The notes beneath the pieces are model-generated. The model saw only the letters and a program-made list of their open reading frames with translations, was not told the DNA's origin and ran no database searches. 48,185 bases of DNA from an uncultured Finegoldia sp. (lineage in GTDB: Bacteria; Bacillota; Clostridia; Tissierellales; Peptoniphilaceae), in the NCBI RefSeq assembly GCF_947252345.1, contig NZ_CAMXVC010000008.1, positions 1-48,185 of the forward strand. The letters are read 5' to 3'. The position numbers and the translations under genes were made by a program. Shown piece after piece: positions 16,183 to 23,518 of the stretch (within the stretch, counting starts at the first letter, position 1; each line of letters starts with the position of its first letter).

Positions 16183-16530
16183 CTAAAATGCGTCAATATA
16201 GTGATTTATTTTAAAATCGTTCAAGTAAATTTCTATAACGTCAAATCTTGGTTGATAGTCATACAAATCTTTTTTTTCGATGTAAATTTCAGTTGTTTTT
16301 CTGATTTTGTTTTGTTTTGATGGTGTTACAAAATCAGAAGGTGCACCGTGTTTGTCATCGATTCTAGCTTTTACTTCAACTATTACTAAAAAATTTTCGT
16401 AAATACATACTATGTCTAATTCTCCGATTACTTCAGAGTAATTTCTGTCAATTATTTCGTAACCTTTTTCTAGTAAATATTCGCAAGCGTAATCTTCTGC
16501 AAATTTACCTCGGTTTTTTTCCATTTTCAT
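16183..16530 (-). CDS. YraN family protein (UPF0102)
   Basis: A 115-residue protein of the YraN family, with a nuclease-like fold of the PD-(D/E)xK type: GELDIVCIYENFLVIVEVKAR holds the metal-binding E/D and ExK. The N-terminal FAEDYACEYLLEKGYEIIDRNY is typical. Possibly a structure-specific or Holliday-junction-type nuclease; function unproven. It overlaps rnhB by 26 bp, a common pairing. Confidence 0.9.
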   Translation of the reverse strand: MKMEKNRGKFAEDYACEYLLEKGYEIIDRNYSEVIGELDIVCIYENFLVIVEVKARIDDKHGAPSDFVTPSKQNKIRKTTEIYIEKKDLYDYQPRFDVIEIYLNDFKINHYIDAF

Positions 16531-17128
16531 ATAATTTCCTCAAAAAAGTTTTTCTGTGAAGAGGACAAGCTCCGTGTTCAATTATCATTTCTCGGTGAAG
16601 TTTCGTTCCGTAGCCTTTGTGTTTTTCAAATCCGTATTCCGGATATATATTTGCCATTTCTTTCATATACTCATCTCGAACGACTTTTGCTACTATAGAT
16701 GCACAAGAAATTGGATATAATTTTTCGTCACCTTTTATAAATGACATTTGCTTTATTTCTGTGTCTATTTTTTCTGCATCTATTACAATTAAATCTGGTG
16801 TAACTAATTTATTGTCTTTTGTTTTCAAACTTTCAACTGCTCTTTTCATTGATAATCTTGTCGCTTGTTTGATATTTATGTCATCAATTATTTGTTGATC
16901 TACGAAGTTTACGCTGTAAGCTATCGATTGCTCGATAATCAAATCCTTGTACAGCAATCTTTTCTTTTCGGATATCTTTTTTGAATCGGTAACTCCTTCT
17001 ATTATATTACAGTTTTTTGGCATTATTATCGCACAAGTTACGACTGGACCTGCCAGCGGACCTCTGCCAACTTCATCTACTCCACATATTAAATTTTCTT
17101 CAAAATCATTGTAATTAATCGCAAACAT
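16505..17128 (-). CDS. rnhB: Ribonuclease HII
   Basis: Removes ribonucleotides and RNA from RNA-DNA hybrids. 207 residues with the catalytic GVDEVGRGPLAGPV motif near 16-29, VIDAEKI and the SCASIVAKVVRDEYM block containing further active-site residues. Overlaps rbgA upstream by 14 bp and yraN downstream by 26 bp, so the three genes form one transcript. Confidence 0.97.
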   Translation of the reverse strand: MFAINYNDFEENLICGVDEVGRGPLAGPVVTCAIIMPKNCNIIEGVTDSKKISEKKRLLYKDLIIEQSIAYSVNFVDQQIIDDINIKQATRLSMKRAVESLKTKDNKLVTPDLIVIDAEKIDTEIKQMSFIKGDEKLYPISCASIVAKVVRDEYMKEMANIYPEYGFEKHKGYGTKLHREMIIEHGACPLHRKTFLRKLYENGKKPR

Positions 17129-17972
17129 CTTCTAATGAAATTCTTCCTAACGTTGTTTTTCTAAATTCATCAATCAAAATCGATGATACTTTTGAATAAT
17201 CAATATTTTTTCCCTTTAATAGACAGCCTCTCCTGATAGCAATTGCATCCATTATTTCGATTGTTTCCTTGTTTTCGGTGTCAATCGAGTATCTGTTTTC
17301 TAAAATTTGTGGATTAATAGCCATCAATTTTTCTATGAGTTTGTACGCCAAGTTCTCTTCGTCGAGTATTTCGTCTTTGATAGCTCCCGTAAATGCGAGG
17401 TTTAATCCTATCTCGTTGTCTTCAAACTTCGGCCACAAAACTCCTGGCGTGTCCAACAATTCGAGCTTTCCTTTAATCCTTATCCATTGATTAGTTCTTG
17501 TGACACCTGGAATATTGCCTGTTTTTGCAGATTGTCTATTGGACAATTTATTGATTATCGTGGATTTTCCAACATTAGGGATTCCTACTATCATCATTCT
17601 TATTATTTCTGATTTGATGTTTTTATCTTTTCTATTTTTTAACAGACCTTCCAGGATTTTTCTGGCTGTGGGTTCTATTTTGTCCAAATTTTTGCCATTT
17701 TTGCTGTCAATTGGCAGCGCAGTTATATTGTTTTTTGCAAAATAGTTTATCCATTTTTGTGTTATTTGTGGGTCAGCCATATCCATTTTGTTCATGAGAA
17801 TTAGTTTTGGTTTGTCTTTTAGTATTTCTTCTATCACAGGATTCATAGATGATTTTACAATTCTCGAATCTACTAATACCAGAACTATATCGACAAGTTT
17901 AATATTTTCTTTTATCTTGTCGATTGCTTTTTTCATGTGACCAGGATACCAGTTAATATTGTTAATGTCCAT
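17115..17972 (-). CDS. rbgA: Ribosome biogenesis GTPase YlqF/RbgA
   Basis: Circularly permuted GTPase required for late 50S assembly. In 285 residues the G motifs come in the permuted order: NKMD (61-64), GIPNVGKS (130-137), DTPG (174-177), after an N-terminal WYPGHMKKA. The C-terminal helical domain follows. I use the ATG at 17972 because GGAAGGA lies about 6 nt before it; an in-frame ATG 15 bp earlier has no site. It follows the rplS terminator, as ylqF follows rplS in Bacillus. Confidence 0.95.
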   Translation of the reverse strand: MDINNINWYPGHMKKAIDKIKENIKLVDIVLVLVDSRIVKSSMNPVIEEILKDKPKLILMNKMDMADPQITQKWINYFAKNNITALPIDSKNGKNLDKIEPTARKILEGLLKNRKDKNIKSEIIRMMIVGIPNVGKSTIINKLSNRQSAKTGNIPGVTRTNQWIRIKGKLELLDTPGVLWPKFEDNEIGLNLAFTGAIKDEILDEENLAYKLIEKLMAINPQILENRYSIDTENKETIEIMDAIAIRRGCLLKGKNIDYSKVSSILIDEFRKTTLGRISLEDVCD

Positions 17973-17988
17973 GTGTGTTCCTTCCATT

Positions 17989-18018
17989 TAAAAAAAGTAC
18001 TGAGAAAATCTCAGCACT
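17989..18018 (-). terminator. Terminator of the ylxM-rplS operon
   Basis: 10-bp stem (17996-18005 with 18009-18018, including one G-U on the minus strand) followed by six or more T, just after rplS. Confidence 0.9.
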
Positions 18019-18022
18019 TAAT

Positions 18023-18370
18023 TTAGAATTTTTGTTTTTCTTTAACTTTAGCAGCTTTACCTTCTCTGTCTCTTAAGTAGAATAATTTAGCTCTTCTTAC
18101 TTTACCTTCTCTAACTAATCTAACGTTAGTTACTCTTGGAGAGTTGATTAAGAAAGTTCTTTCAACGCCTACACCATAAGCTAATCTTCTTACTGTGAAT
18201 GTTCTTCTTAGTCCAGTTCCTTGAATTTTTATTACAGTTCCTTCGTAAACTTGAACTCTTTCTTTGTTACCTTCTTTGATAAGATAGTCTACTTTTACAG
18301 TATCTCCAACATGAAAGTTGAACTGAGATTGTCTTAATTGTTCATCTTCTAATGTTTTTATAATATCCAT
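18023..18370 (-). CDS. rplS: Large ribosomal subunit protein bL19
   Basis: A 115-residue L19 at the 30S-50S interface. Typical features: FNVGDTV-like FHVGDTVKVDYLIKEG, VYEGTVIKIQGTGLRRTFTVRR and the C-terminal RRAKLFYLRDREGKAAKVKEK. Last gene of the ylxM-ffh-rpsP-khpA-rimM-trmD-rplS operon; its start overlaps the trmD stop by one base. Confidence 0.98.
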   Translation of the reverse strand: MDIIKTLEDEQLRQSQFNFHVGDTVKVDYLIKEGNKERVQVYEGTVIKIQGTGLRRTFTVRRLAYGVGVERTFLINSPRVTNVRLVREGKVRRAKLFYLRDREGKAAKVKEKQKF

Positions 18371-19071
18371 TATGTTCCTCCTTGGTTTTTTTCTTTCAGA
18401 TATTTCTGATATATATCTTCTCTTTTATTTTTTGTATTTTCCAGTCTTGATTTTTCTCGCCACTGTTCAATTTTTTCATGATTACCTGATAGCAAAACAT
18501 CAGGTACCTCTAATCCGTTAAATACTCTGGGTCTTGTGTAGGAATCTTCTTGTAGCAATAAATTGTAGTGCGAATCTGTTTTATAACTTTCATCATTACC
18601 CAAAACATCGTCAATCATTCTGCTGACGCAATCAATCAAAACCATACATCCTAACTCTCCGCCTGTCATTACATAATCTCCAATAGAAATCTCTTCATCA
18701 CAATAATTATTTATTATTCTACTGTCGACTCCTTCGTAATGGCCGCACAAAATTACTATTTCTTGTTCTTTTGATAGTTCGATACATTTTTTTTGATTGA
18801 GTACTTTGCCCTGAGGAGACATAAAAAAGACTTTCGATTTATTTTTGTTGACATCCATCAAGCAATCATAAATCGGTTGGCAAGTCATAATCATTCCCGC
18901 TCCTCCTCCATACATTTCATCATCTACTTTGTTGTGTTTGTTTTTAGAGTAATCTCGAATATTTACAACTTCAAGTTCGATGATATTTTTCTGGATGGCT
19001 TTGCCAATGACTCCATACGATTTTAAGTAATCAAAACTTTCGGGAAATAATGTCAAAATTATAAATTTCAT
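18370..19071 (-). CDS. trmD: tRNA (guanine37-N1)-methyltransferase
   Basis: SPOUT-class methyltransferase that makes m1G37 in tRNAs and prevents frameshifting. 233 residues with MKFIILTLFPESFDYL, the GGGAGMIM motif, CGHYEGVDSRI and the knot segment ISIGDYVMTGGELGCMVLIDC. The substrate loop reads QEDSYTRPRVFNGLEVP. The start ATG at 19071 overlaps the rimM stop (TGATG); a GTG three bases earlier is also possible. Confidence 0.97.
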   Translation of the reverse strand: MKFIILTLFPESFDYLKSYGVIGKAIQKNIIELEVVNIRDYSKNKHNKVDDEMYGGGAGMIMTCQPIYDCLMDVNKNKSKVFFMSPQGKVLNQKKCIELSKEQEIVILCGHYEGVDSRIINNYCDEEISIGDYVMTGGELGCMVLIDCVSRMIDDVLGNDESYKTDSHYNLLLQEDSYTRPRVFNGLEVPDVLLSGNHEKIEQWREKSRLENTKNKREDIYQKYLKEKNQGGT

Positions 19072-19559
19072 CACATACCCTCGATTAAAACTACATCGAT
19101 TAATCCATTTTCAATATCTATTTTTTTTATAAACTCATCCACAGCAGGTATCAAGTATTCCATAGAATCATTTTTGATTCTATATACATCATTTCCGTAC
19201 AAACTTATGACTTCGACCAAATCACCAATGTATTCACCATTTGAGTAAGCCTTTAAGCCAACCAAATCGTCTATATAATAACTTCCATCTTTTAATTCAT
19301 ATCTGTCTTTTTCATCTATATACAAAAATTGTTTTTTGAATCCGATAACCTCGTTGATGTCATTAAATTCTTCAAAATCCATATACAAAAACCCTTTGTA
19401 CATTCTGTAGTTTTGAATAGAAACCTTGATTTTTTTATCTCCAAGATAATAACAAATATCTTCGTCAAATCTTTCGATATTGTCAGTCAAAGGTCTCATT
19501 TTAAGACATCCTTTTATTCCATGTGTATTGAGCACTTCCGCTACAGCTATATATTCCAT
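19071..19559 (-). CDS. rimM: Ribosome maturation factor RimM
   Basis: Assists 30S head maturation by binding S19. 162 residues: N-terminal RimM barrel (VAEVLNTHGIKGCLKMRPLTDNIERF) and a C-terminal PRC-barrel (YYIDDLVGLKAYSNGEYIGDLVEVI, YLIPAVDEFIKKID). Coupled by one-base overlaps with khpA upstream and trmD downstream. Confidence 0.95.
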   Translation of the reverse strand: MEYIAVAEVLNTHGIKGCLKMRPLTDNIERFDEDICYYLGDKKIKVSIQNYRMYKGFLYMDFEEFNDINEVIGFKKQFLYIDEKDRYELKDGSYYIDDLVGLKAYSNGEYIGDLVEVISLYGNDVYRIKNDSMEYLIPAVDEFIKKIDIENGLIDVVLIEGM

Positions 19560-19789
19560 TATTGCATTATATCAACGACAACTTTTTCGCCACTTTTAAT
19601 CGCAGCTGCCTTTGTGATAGTTCTAATTGCCTTCGCAATTTTTCCCTCTTTGCCGATAATTTTTCCCAAATCATTGGAATCTGCTCGAACTTCTATAATA
19701 ACTGTATGTTTGTCTTGTCTTGATGTTACTTCAACCGCTTCTTTGTTATCAACCAACGCAGTGGCGATTGTTTTAACTAATTTTTCCAT
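19559..19789 (-). CDS. khpA: KH domain RNA-binding protein KhpA
   Basis: A 76-residue protein consisting of one KH domain (YlqC/KhpA). The GxxG RNA-binding loop is GKEGK in the segment LGKIIGKEGKIAKAIRTITKAAA. In other Firmicutes KhpA pairs with KhpB (Jag/EloR) and affects cell elongation and RNA regulation. I use the ATG at 19789 with GGGAG before it; a TTG 12 bp earlier is in frame. Confidence 0.93.
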   Translation of the reverse strand: MEKLVKTIATALVDNKEAVEVTSRQDKHTVIIEVRADSNDLGKIIGKEGKIAKAIRTITKAAAIKSGEKVVVDIMQ

Positions 19790-19811
19790 GACAACTCCCA
19801 ACCTGTATTAT

Positions 19812-20063
19812 TTATTTTGCTTCGTAAACTCCATTATTTTTGAATAATCTGTCTACTGTGTCTGTAGGTTTTGCACCATTTTTAATCCATTGTTGAACTT
19901 TCGCACTGTCAACTTTAACAGTTTTTTCTTCTACTAATGGGTTGTAGTAACCAATTTCTTCGATGAATTTACCATCACGAGGACATCTTGAATCTGCGAC
20001 AACTATTCTATAAAATGGTTTCTTCTTTGCTCCCATTCTTTTTAATCTAATTTTTACTGACAT
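19812..20063 (-). CDS. rpsP: Small ribosomal subunit protein bS16
   Basis: An 83-residue S16 with the invariant N-terminus VKIRLKRMGAKKKPFYRIVVADSRCPRDG and the EEIGYYNPL motif. Located between ffh and khpA in the standard operon order. SD GGAGGT is 6 nt upstream. Confidence 0.98.
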   Translation of the reverse strand: MSVKIRLKRMGAKKKPFYRIVVADSRCPRDGKFIEEIGYYNPLVEEKTVKVDSAKVQQWIKNGAKPTDTVDRLFKNNGVYEAK

Positions 20064-20081
20064 AATTTACCTCCATACTTA

Positions 20082-21422
20082 TTATCTAAAAAAAGGCATT
20101 TTCATTTTACCTTTTTTCCCAAATTTTTTCTGTAGTGCTCCCATATTCTTCATCATCGTCTTCATTTCTTTGAATTGTTTAAGAAGTTTGTTCACAGCTA
20201 CTTGGTCTTGACCACAGCCTTTTGCTATTCTTTTTCTCCTTGATATGCTGATGATATCAGGATTTTCTCTTTCTTTTTTTGTCATAGATTTTATAATTGC
20301 TTCAATCTTGTCAAATTCCTTGTTGTCGAAATTAACTTGTTTAAGCATTTTGCTATCTACTCCTGGAATCATAGCAAGAATATCTTGCATAGGCCCCATT
20401 TTTTTGATTTGCTGCATTTGGTCAAGAAAATCATTAAAGTCAAAATTTTGTGCTTTAATTTTCTCTTCTAATTCTTTTGCCTTTTTTTCGTCAAATTGAT
20501 TTTGTGCTTTTTCAATTAAGCTAAGAACATCTCCCATTCCCAATATACGAGATGCCATTCTGTCTGGATGGAAGGCTTCTAAATCTTCAAGTTTTTCACC
20601 GACACCAATGAATTTAATCGGCTTGTCCGCTACTTGTCTGATTGATAAAGCAGCTCCACCTCTCGCATCTCCATCTAGCTTGGTCAAGATAATTCCTGTT
20701 ATATCCAAATCTTCGTTAAATTTCGCTGCAACGTTAACCGCATCTTGTCCGGTCATTGAATCCACGACCAACAATATATCCGAAGGTTTAACTTCTTGTT
20801 TAATATTTTTTAGCTCGTCCATCAGAGTATCGTCAATATGAAGACGACCAGCAGTATCTATGATTACATAGTCAATGTTTTTTTTCTTAGCTTCTTCTAT
20901 TGCTTTTTGTGAAATCAAAACGGGATTTGTATTTCCCATTTCAAAAACTTCAACTCCAACTTTTCCACCGACAACTTGAAGTTGTTTGATGGCAGCAGGT
21001 CTATAAATATCGCACGCAACGAGTAAAACTTTTTTGTTTTTGTTTTTTAAATTCAACGCCAACTTTCCTGCATGAGTTGTTTTACCAGCTCCTTGCAAAC
21101 CACAAAGCATTATCACTGTCGGTTTCATTGGTGAAACATTAAGTTTTTCTTCCTTTTCACCCATCATTTTAGTCAATTCTTCGTTGACTATCTTGATGAC
21201 TTGCTGACCTGGAGTCAGGCTTTCCATAACAGAAGAATCAATAGCTCGTTCTTTTACTTGAGAAATGAAATCCTTGACAACTTTGTAGTTGACATCCGCT
21301 TCCAATAACGCAAGCTTAACTTCTCTCATCGCAACGTCTATATCTTTTTCTGTTAATTTTCCTCTATTGGTCAATTTTGACAAGGCATTTTGTAATTTAT
21401 CGGACAAATTTTCAAATATCAT
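20082..21422 (-). CDS. ffh: Signal recognition particle protein Ffh
   Basis: SRP54 GTPase, 446 residues, that delivers nascent membrane proteins to FtsY. N domain, then G domain with GLQGAGKTT (108-116), DTAGRLHID and TKLDGDARGG, and an M domain with methionine-rich helices (FNDFLDQMQQIKKMGPM, GMPFFR-type end). I start at the ATG at 21422, 9 nt after GAGG; an upstream in-frame ATG 9 bp earlier lacks spacing. It overlaps ylxM by 11 bp. Confidence 0.97.
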   Translation of the reverse strand: MIFENLSDKLQNALSKLTNRGKLTEKDIDVAMREVKLALLEADVNYKVVKDFISQVKERAIDSSVMESLTPGQQVIKIVNEELTKMMGEKEEKLNVSPMKPTVIMLCGLQGAGKTTHAGKLALNLKNKNKKVLLVACDIYRPAAIKQLQVVGGKVGVEVFEMGNTNPVLISQKAIEEAKKKNIDYVIIDTAGRLHIDDTLMDELKNIKQEVKPSDILLVVDSMTGQDAVNVAAKFNEDLDITGIILTKLDGDARGGAALSIRQVADKPIKFIGVGEKLEDLEAFHPDRMASRILGMGDVLSLIEKAQNQFDEKKAKELEEKIKAQNFDFNDFLDQMQQIKKMGPMQDILAMIPGVDSKMLKQVNFDNKEFDKIEAIIKSMTKKERENPDIISISRRKRIAKGCGQDQVAVNKLLKQFKEMKTMMKNMGALQKKFGKKGKMKMPFFR

Positions 21423-21777
21423 TTTCCACATCCTCTAAATCATTTAAGAAATCTCCAATTTCTTTTATTATATTTTCGATTTCTTTGCTTTTAATGTCAG
21501 GTGACAAAGAGAAAAGGTCATCTCTGATTTTTCTCAAAAAATACTGACTTTTTTTGGATTTTTCAATCAATCCTAGTTTTTTTTCGTATTCGTTGAGTTT
21601 GTTCTCAGCTCTTTTCAAACTATCACTTACAGCTTGTTTCGAAATATTACAAATCTGAGCAATCTCATTCAAAGACAAGTCCTCGTTGTAATATTTGTCA
21701 ATAACATCGTATTCTCTTTTTGTAAGTAATTTACCATAATAATCAAACATCATAGTAATATTCAATAATTTTTCCAT
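21412..21777 (-). CDS. ylxM: YlxM/p13-like DNA-binding protein
   Basis: A 121-residue helix-turn-helix protein, first gene of the SRP operon as in other Firmicutes. The sigma-70 region 4-like HTH covers LTKREYDVIDKYYNEDLSLNEIAQICNISKQAVSDSLKRAENKL (about 17-62). A charged C-terminal helical tail follows. In streptococci YlxM stimulates SRP pathway activity. Preceded by a near-consensus promoter and the shared 19-bp dyad. Confidence 0.92.
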   Translation of the reverse strand: MEKLLNITMMFDYYGKLLTKREYDVIDKYYNEDLSLNEIAQICNISKQAVSDSLKRAENKLNEYEKKLGLIEKSKKSQYFLRKIRDDLFSLSPDIKSKEIENIIKEIGDFLNDLEDVENDI

Positions 21778-21786
21778 TCAATCACC

Positions 21787-21805
21787 GTCAACATTTTTAC
21801 TTGAC
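21787..21805. promoter_or_regulatory. 19-bp dyad at the ylxM transcription start
   Basis: Minus strand GTCAAGTAAAAATGTTGAC, identical to the moaB element (16127-16145) except for one centre base and lying at about +1 to +19 of the predicted transcript. Confidence 0.6.
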
Positions 21806-21811
21806 TTGTAT

Positions 21812-21840
21812 ATTATATAAACTTAGATTTCATTTGTCAA
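21812..21840 (-). promoter_or_regulatory. Promoter of the ylxM-ffh-rpsP-khpA-rimM-trmD-rplS operon
   Basis: TTGACA (21835-21840) and TATAAT (21812-21817), spacer 17 bp, preceded by ATGC as in the metG promoter. Confidence 0.9.
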
Positions 21841-21849
21841 GCATTTCAG

Positions 21850-21884
21850 AAAAAAAGAAGTGTATATTTTACACTTCTTTTTTT
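21850..21884 (-). terminator. Terminator of gpsA
   Basis: Stem AAGAAGTGTA/TACACTTCTT with a 4-nt loop between A-run and T-run; on the minus strand it follows gpsA and precedes the ylxM promoter. Confidence 0.9.
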
Positions 21885-21905
21885 GAAATTTATTGATTTT
21901 TTATT

Positions 21906-22865
21906 TTAATAAAATTCCTTTTTCAAACTTCTGCTGAATAATTTATTTATTTCTTCTTTTAATGAAGAATTTTCGTATAGCACTCTGTACACTGCATTAT
22001 TTATCGGCAAATCCAAATTCATTTTGTCTGCAATTATTTTGATTGCCTTCGCAGTATAATACCCTTCAGCTAATTTGTCATAATTTTCTGATTTTGCACG
22101 CATTTCCCCGAACATTCTGTTGTGAGAGTATTTAGAAAACACCGTCGCCTCATAATCTCCAAGATGGCACAAACCATACGCGCTCAATTCTTTTCCTCCT
22201 GCTGATTTGATGAATCGTGCCACTTCCCTGCAACCTCTACTCATCAACGCTCCTTTTAACGAACTAATTTGAAGGCCATCTAGCATACCGGCGGCAATTC
22301 CTATTACGTTTTTGTAGGCGGCGCCTATTTCATTGCCAATCAAGTCCTCTCCGTAGTAAAATCTAATCAAATCAGAGCTGTAGTTTTCAATCAACATTTC
22401 CTTGACATCTTCATCTTCTGAATCAATTACCATACAATTTGGAACGTTTCGGTAAAATTCTTGCGGATGGCCAGGTCCTATCCATGCTGCAACTTTGTTG
22501 GATTTATCCATTATTTCTTCGCACACTTCGGAAAGTCTTTTGCCGGTTGATATTTCAATTCCCTTCATATTGGTTACTATGATTTTATTTTTAATTCCTA
22601 TTGAATTTAACTGTTCTAAGACGCTCCTGAATCCCTGTGCGTTTACACTCACATGAATTACATCACAATTTTTGGCTTCATCAATATCATCAGTCAATTT
22701 TAAATCATCTTGTAGAGTGATGATTCCATTAGAACGAGTCTTCTTGAAATTTTCAAAATCTTCAGTTCCATTAAGTCCATACAACAAAACATCATGACCT
22801 ATTTTTTTAAGATACCAAGCGATGAAACTTCCCCATCTTCCTGGCCCAATAACCATTATTTTCAT
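21906..22865 (-). CDS. gpsA: NAD(P)H-dependent glycerol-3-phosphate dehydrogenase
   Basis: Reduces dihydroxyacetone phosphate to sn-glycerol 3-phosphate for phospholipid synthesis. 319 residues with a Rossmann GPGRWGS motif (7-13), NMKGIEISTG and IGPGHPQEF (in place of the usual SGPSFA), and the catalytic-lysine region NEIGAAYKNVIGIAAGM followed by LKGALMSRGCREV. These substitutions mark a divergent GpsA branch. It follows a small membrane-protein gene by 24 bp in one transcript. Confidence 0.85.
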   Translation of the reverse strand: MKIMVIGPGRWGSFIAWYLKKIGHDVLLYGLNGTEDFENFKKTRSNGIITLQDDLKLTDDIDEAKNCDVIHVSVNAQGFRSVLEQLNSIGIKNKIIVTNMKGIEISTGKRLSEVCEEIMDKSNKVAAWIGPGHPQEFYRNVPNCMVIDSEDEDVKEMLIENYSSDLIRFYYGEDLIGNEIGAAYKNVIGIAAGMLDGLQISSLKGALMSRGCREVARFIKSAGGKELSAYGLCHLGDYEATVFSKYSHNRMFGEMRAKSENYDKLAEGYYTAKAIKIIADKMNLDLPINNAVYRVLYENSSLKEEINKLFSRSLKKEFY

Positions 22866-22889
22866 TATATACCTCTTTAATATATCTCT

Positions 22890-23294
22890 TTATTTTTTCT
22901 TTTTTGATATTTTCTTTCTCGATTTTTTGTTTTGTTTTGGGTTTGTAGTAGAATTTTCCAACGCCCTCATTACGACCATATTAATCCACAAAATCGTGTT
23001 GTAAATTACGAATACAAAATAAGTTAAAAATACATACACTTTATTTGGATGATAGTAAATCAACATAAATCCAACAAGTAGTACTAGAAAACTCGCATAC
23101 TCCAACTTTGTCCTTTTTCGTTGAAGAGTTTTAGCGACAATCATTTTGTTTCGATAAGCGTACACCGCCCACGCTAGAAGAATCACCATAGCAACTATGT
23201 TTTGATTTTTTAACAACATTGAGACAAATACAACCATCAAAGCATTTGAAATTGCCAACGCAAAGTTGCCAGTATTTTTATAAGTTTTATTCAT
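22890..23294 (-). CDS. Hypothetical membrane protein with Lys-rich tail
   Basis: A 134-residue protein I do not recognise. It has about four hydrophobic segments (roughly 12-27, 31-46, 66-82, 86-107) arranged as two helical hairpins with a basic loop between (RNKMIVAKTLQRKRTK), then a C-terminal tail of about 22 residues dominated by Lys and Ser (KQNKKSRKKISKKKK). The tail probably sits in the cytosol. It is upstream of gpsA in the same transcript, so a link with the membrane or lipids is conceivable but unsupported. Confidence 0.75.
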   Translation of the reverse strand: MNKTYKNTGNFALAISNALMVVFVSMLLKNQNIVAMVILLAWAVYAYRNKMIVAKTLQRKRTKLEYASFLVLLVGFMLIYYHPNKVYVFLTYFVFVIYNTILWINMVVMRALENSTTNPKQNKKSRKKISKKKK

Positions 23295-23310
23295 TTTATC
23301 ACCTAGATAA

Positions 23311-23319
23311 ATTATATCA
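23311..23319 (-). promoter_or_regulatory. Extended -10 promoter of the membrane-protein/gpsA operon
   Basis: TGATATAAT on the minus strand, with a dyad ACTAAAT-N13-ATTTAGT (23324-23350) covering the -35 position, where no good hexamer is seen. Confidence 0.5.
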
Positions 23320-23474
23320 TAATACTAAATTTAATATCATCAGATTTAGTAGTTATTTCACATCTTATCAATTTTTTTTTAATTACTAATTTGTTTAACA
23401 ATTCATTGAACAATTTTGTCCATAATTTTTGTCTGTATTGAAAATTTAATTTTCGTGTCGTTACTATCAAAAAA

Positions 23475-23512
23475 GAAAAAAGCCTATTATCGTTAATTTT
23501 GATAATAGACTT
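23475..23512 (-). terminator. Terminator of aspA
   Basis: Stem of about 12 bp (AAGCCTATTATC with GATAATAGACTT, one G-U on the minus strand) around a 9-nt loop, followed by T on the minus strand. Confidence 0.87.
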
Positions 23513-23518
23513 TTGGAT

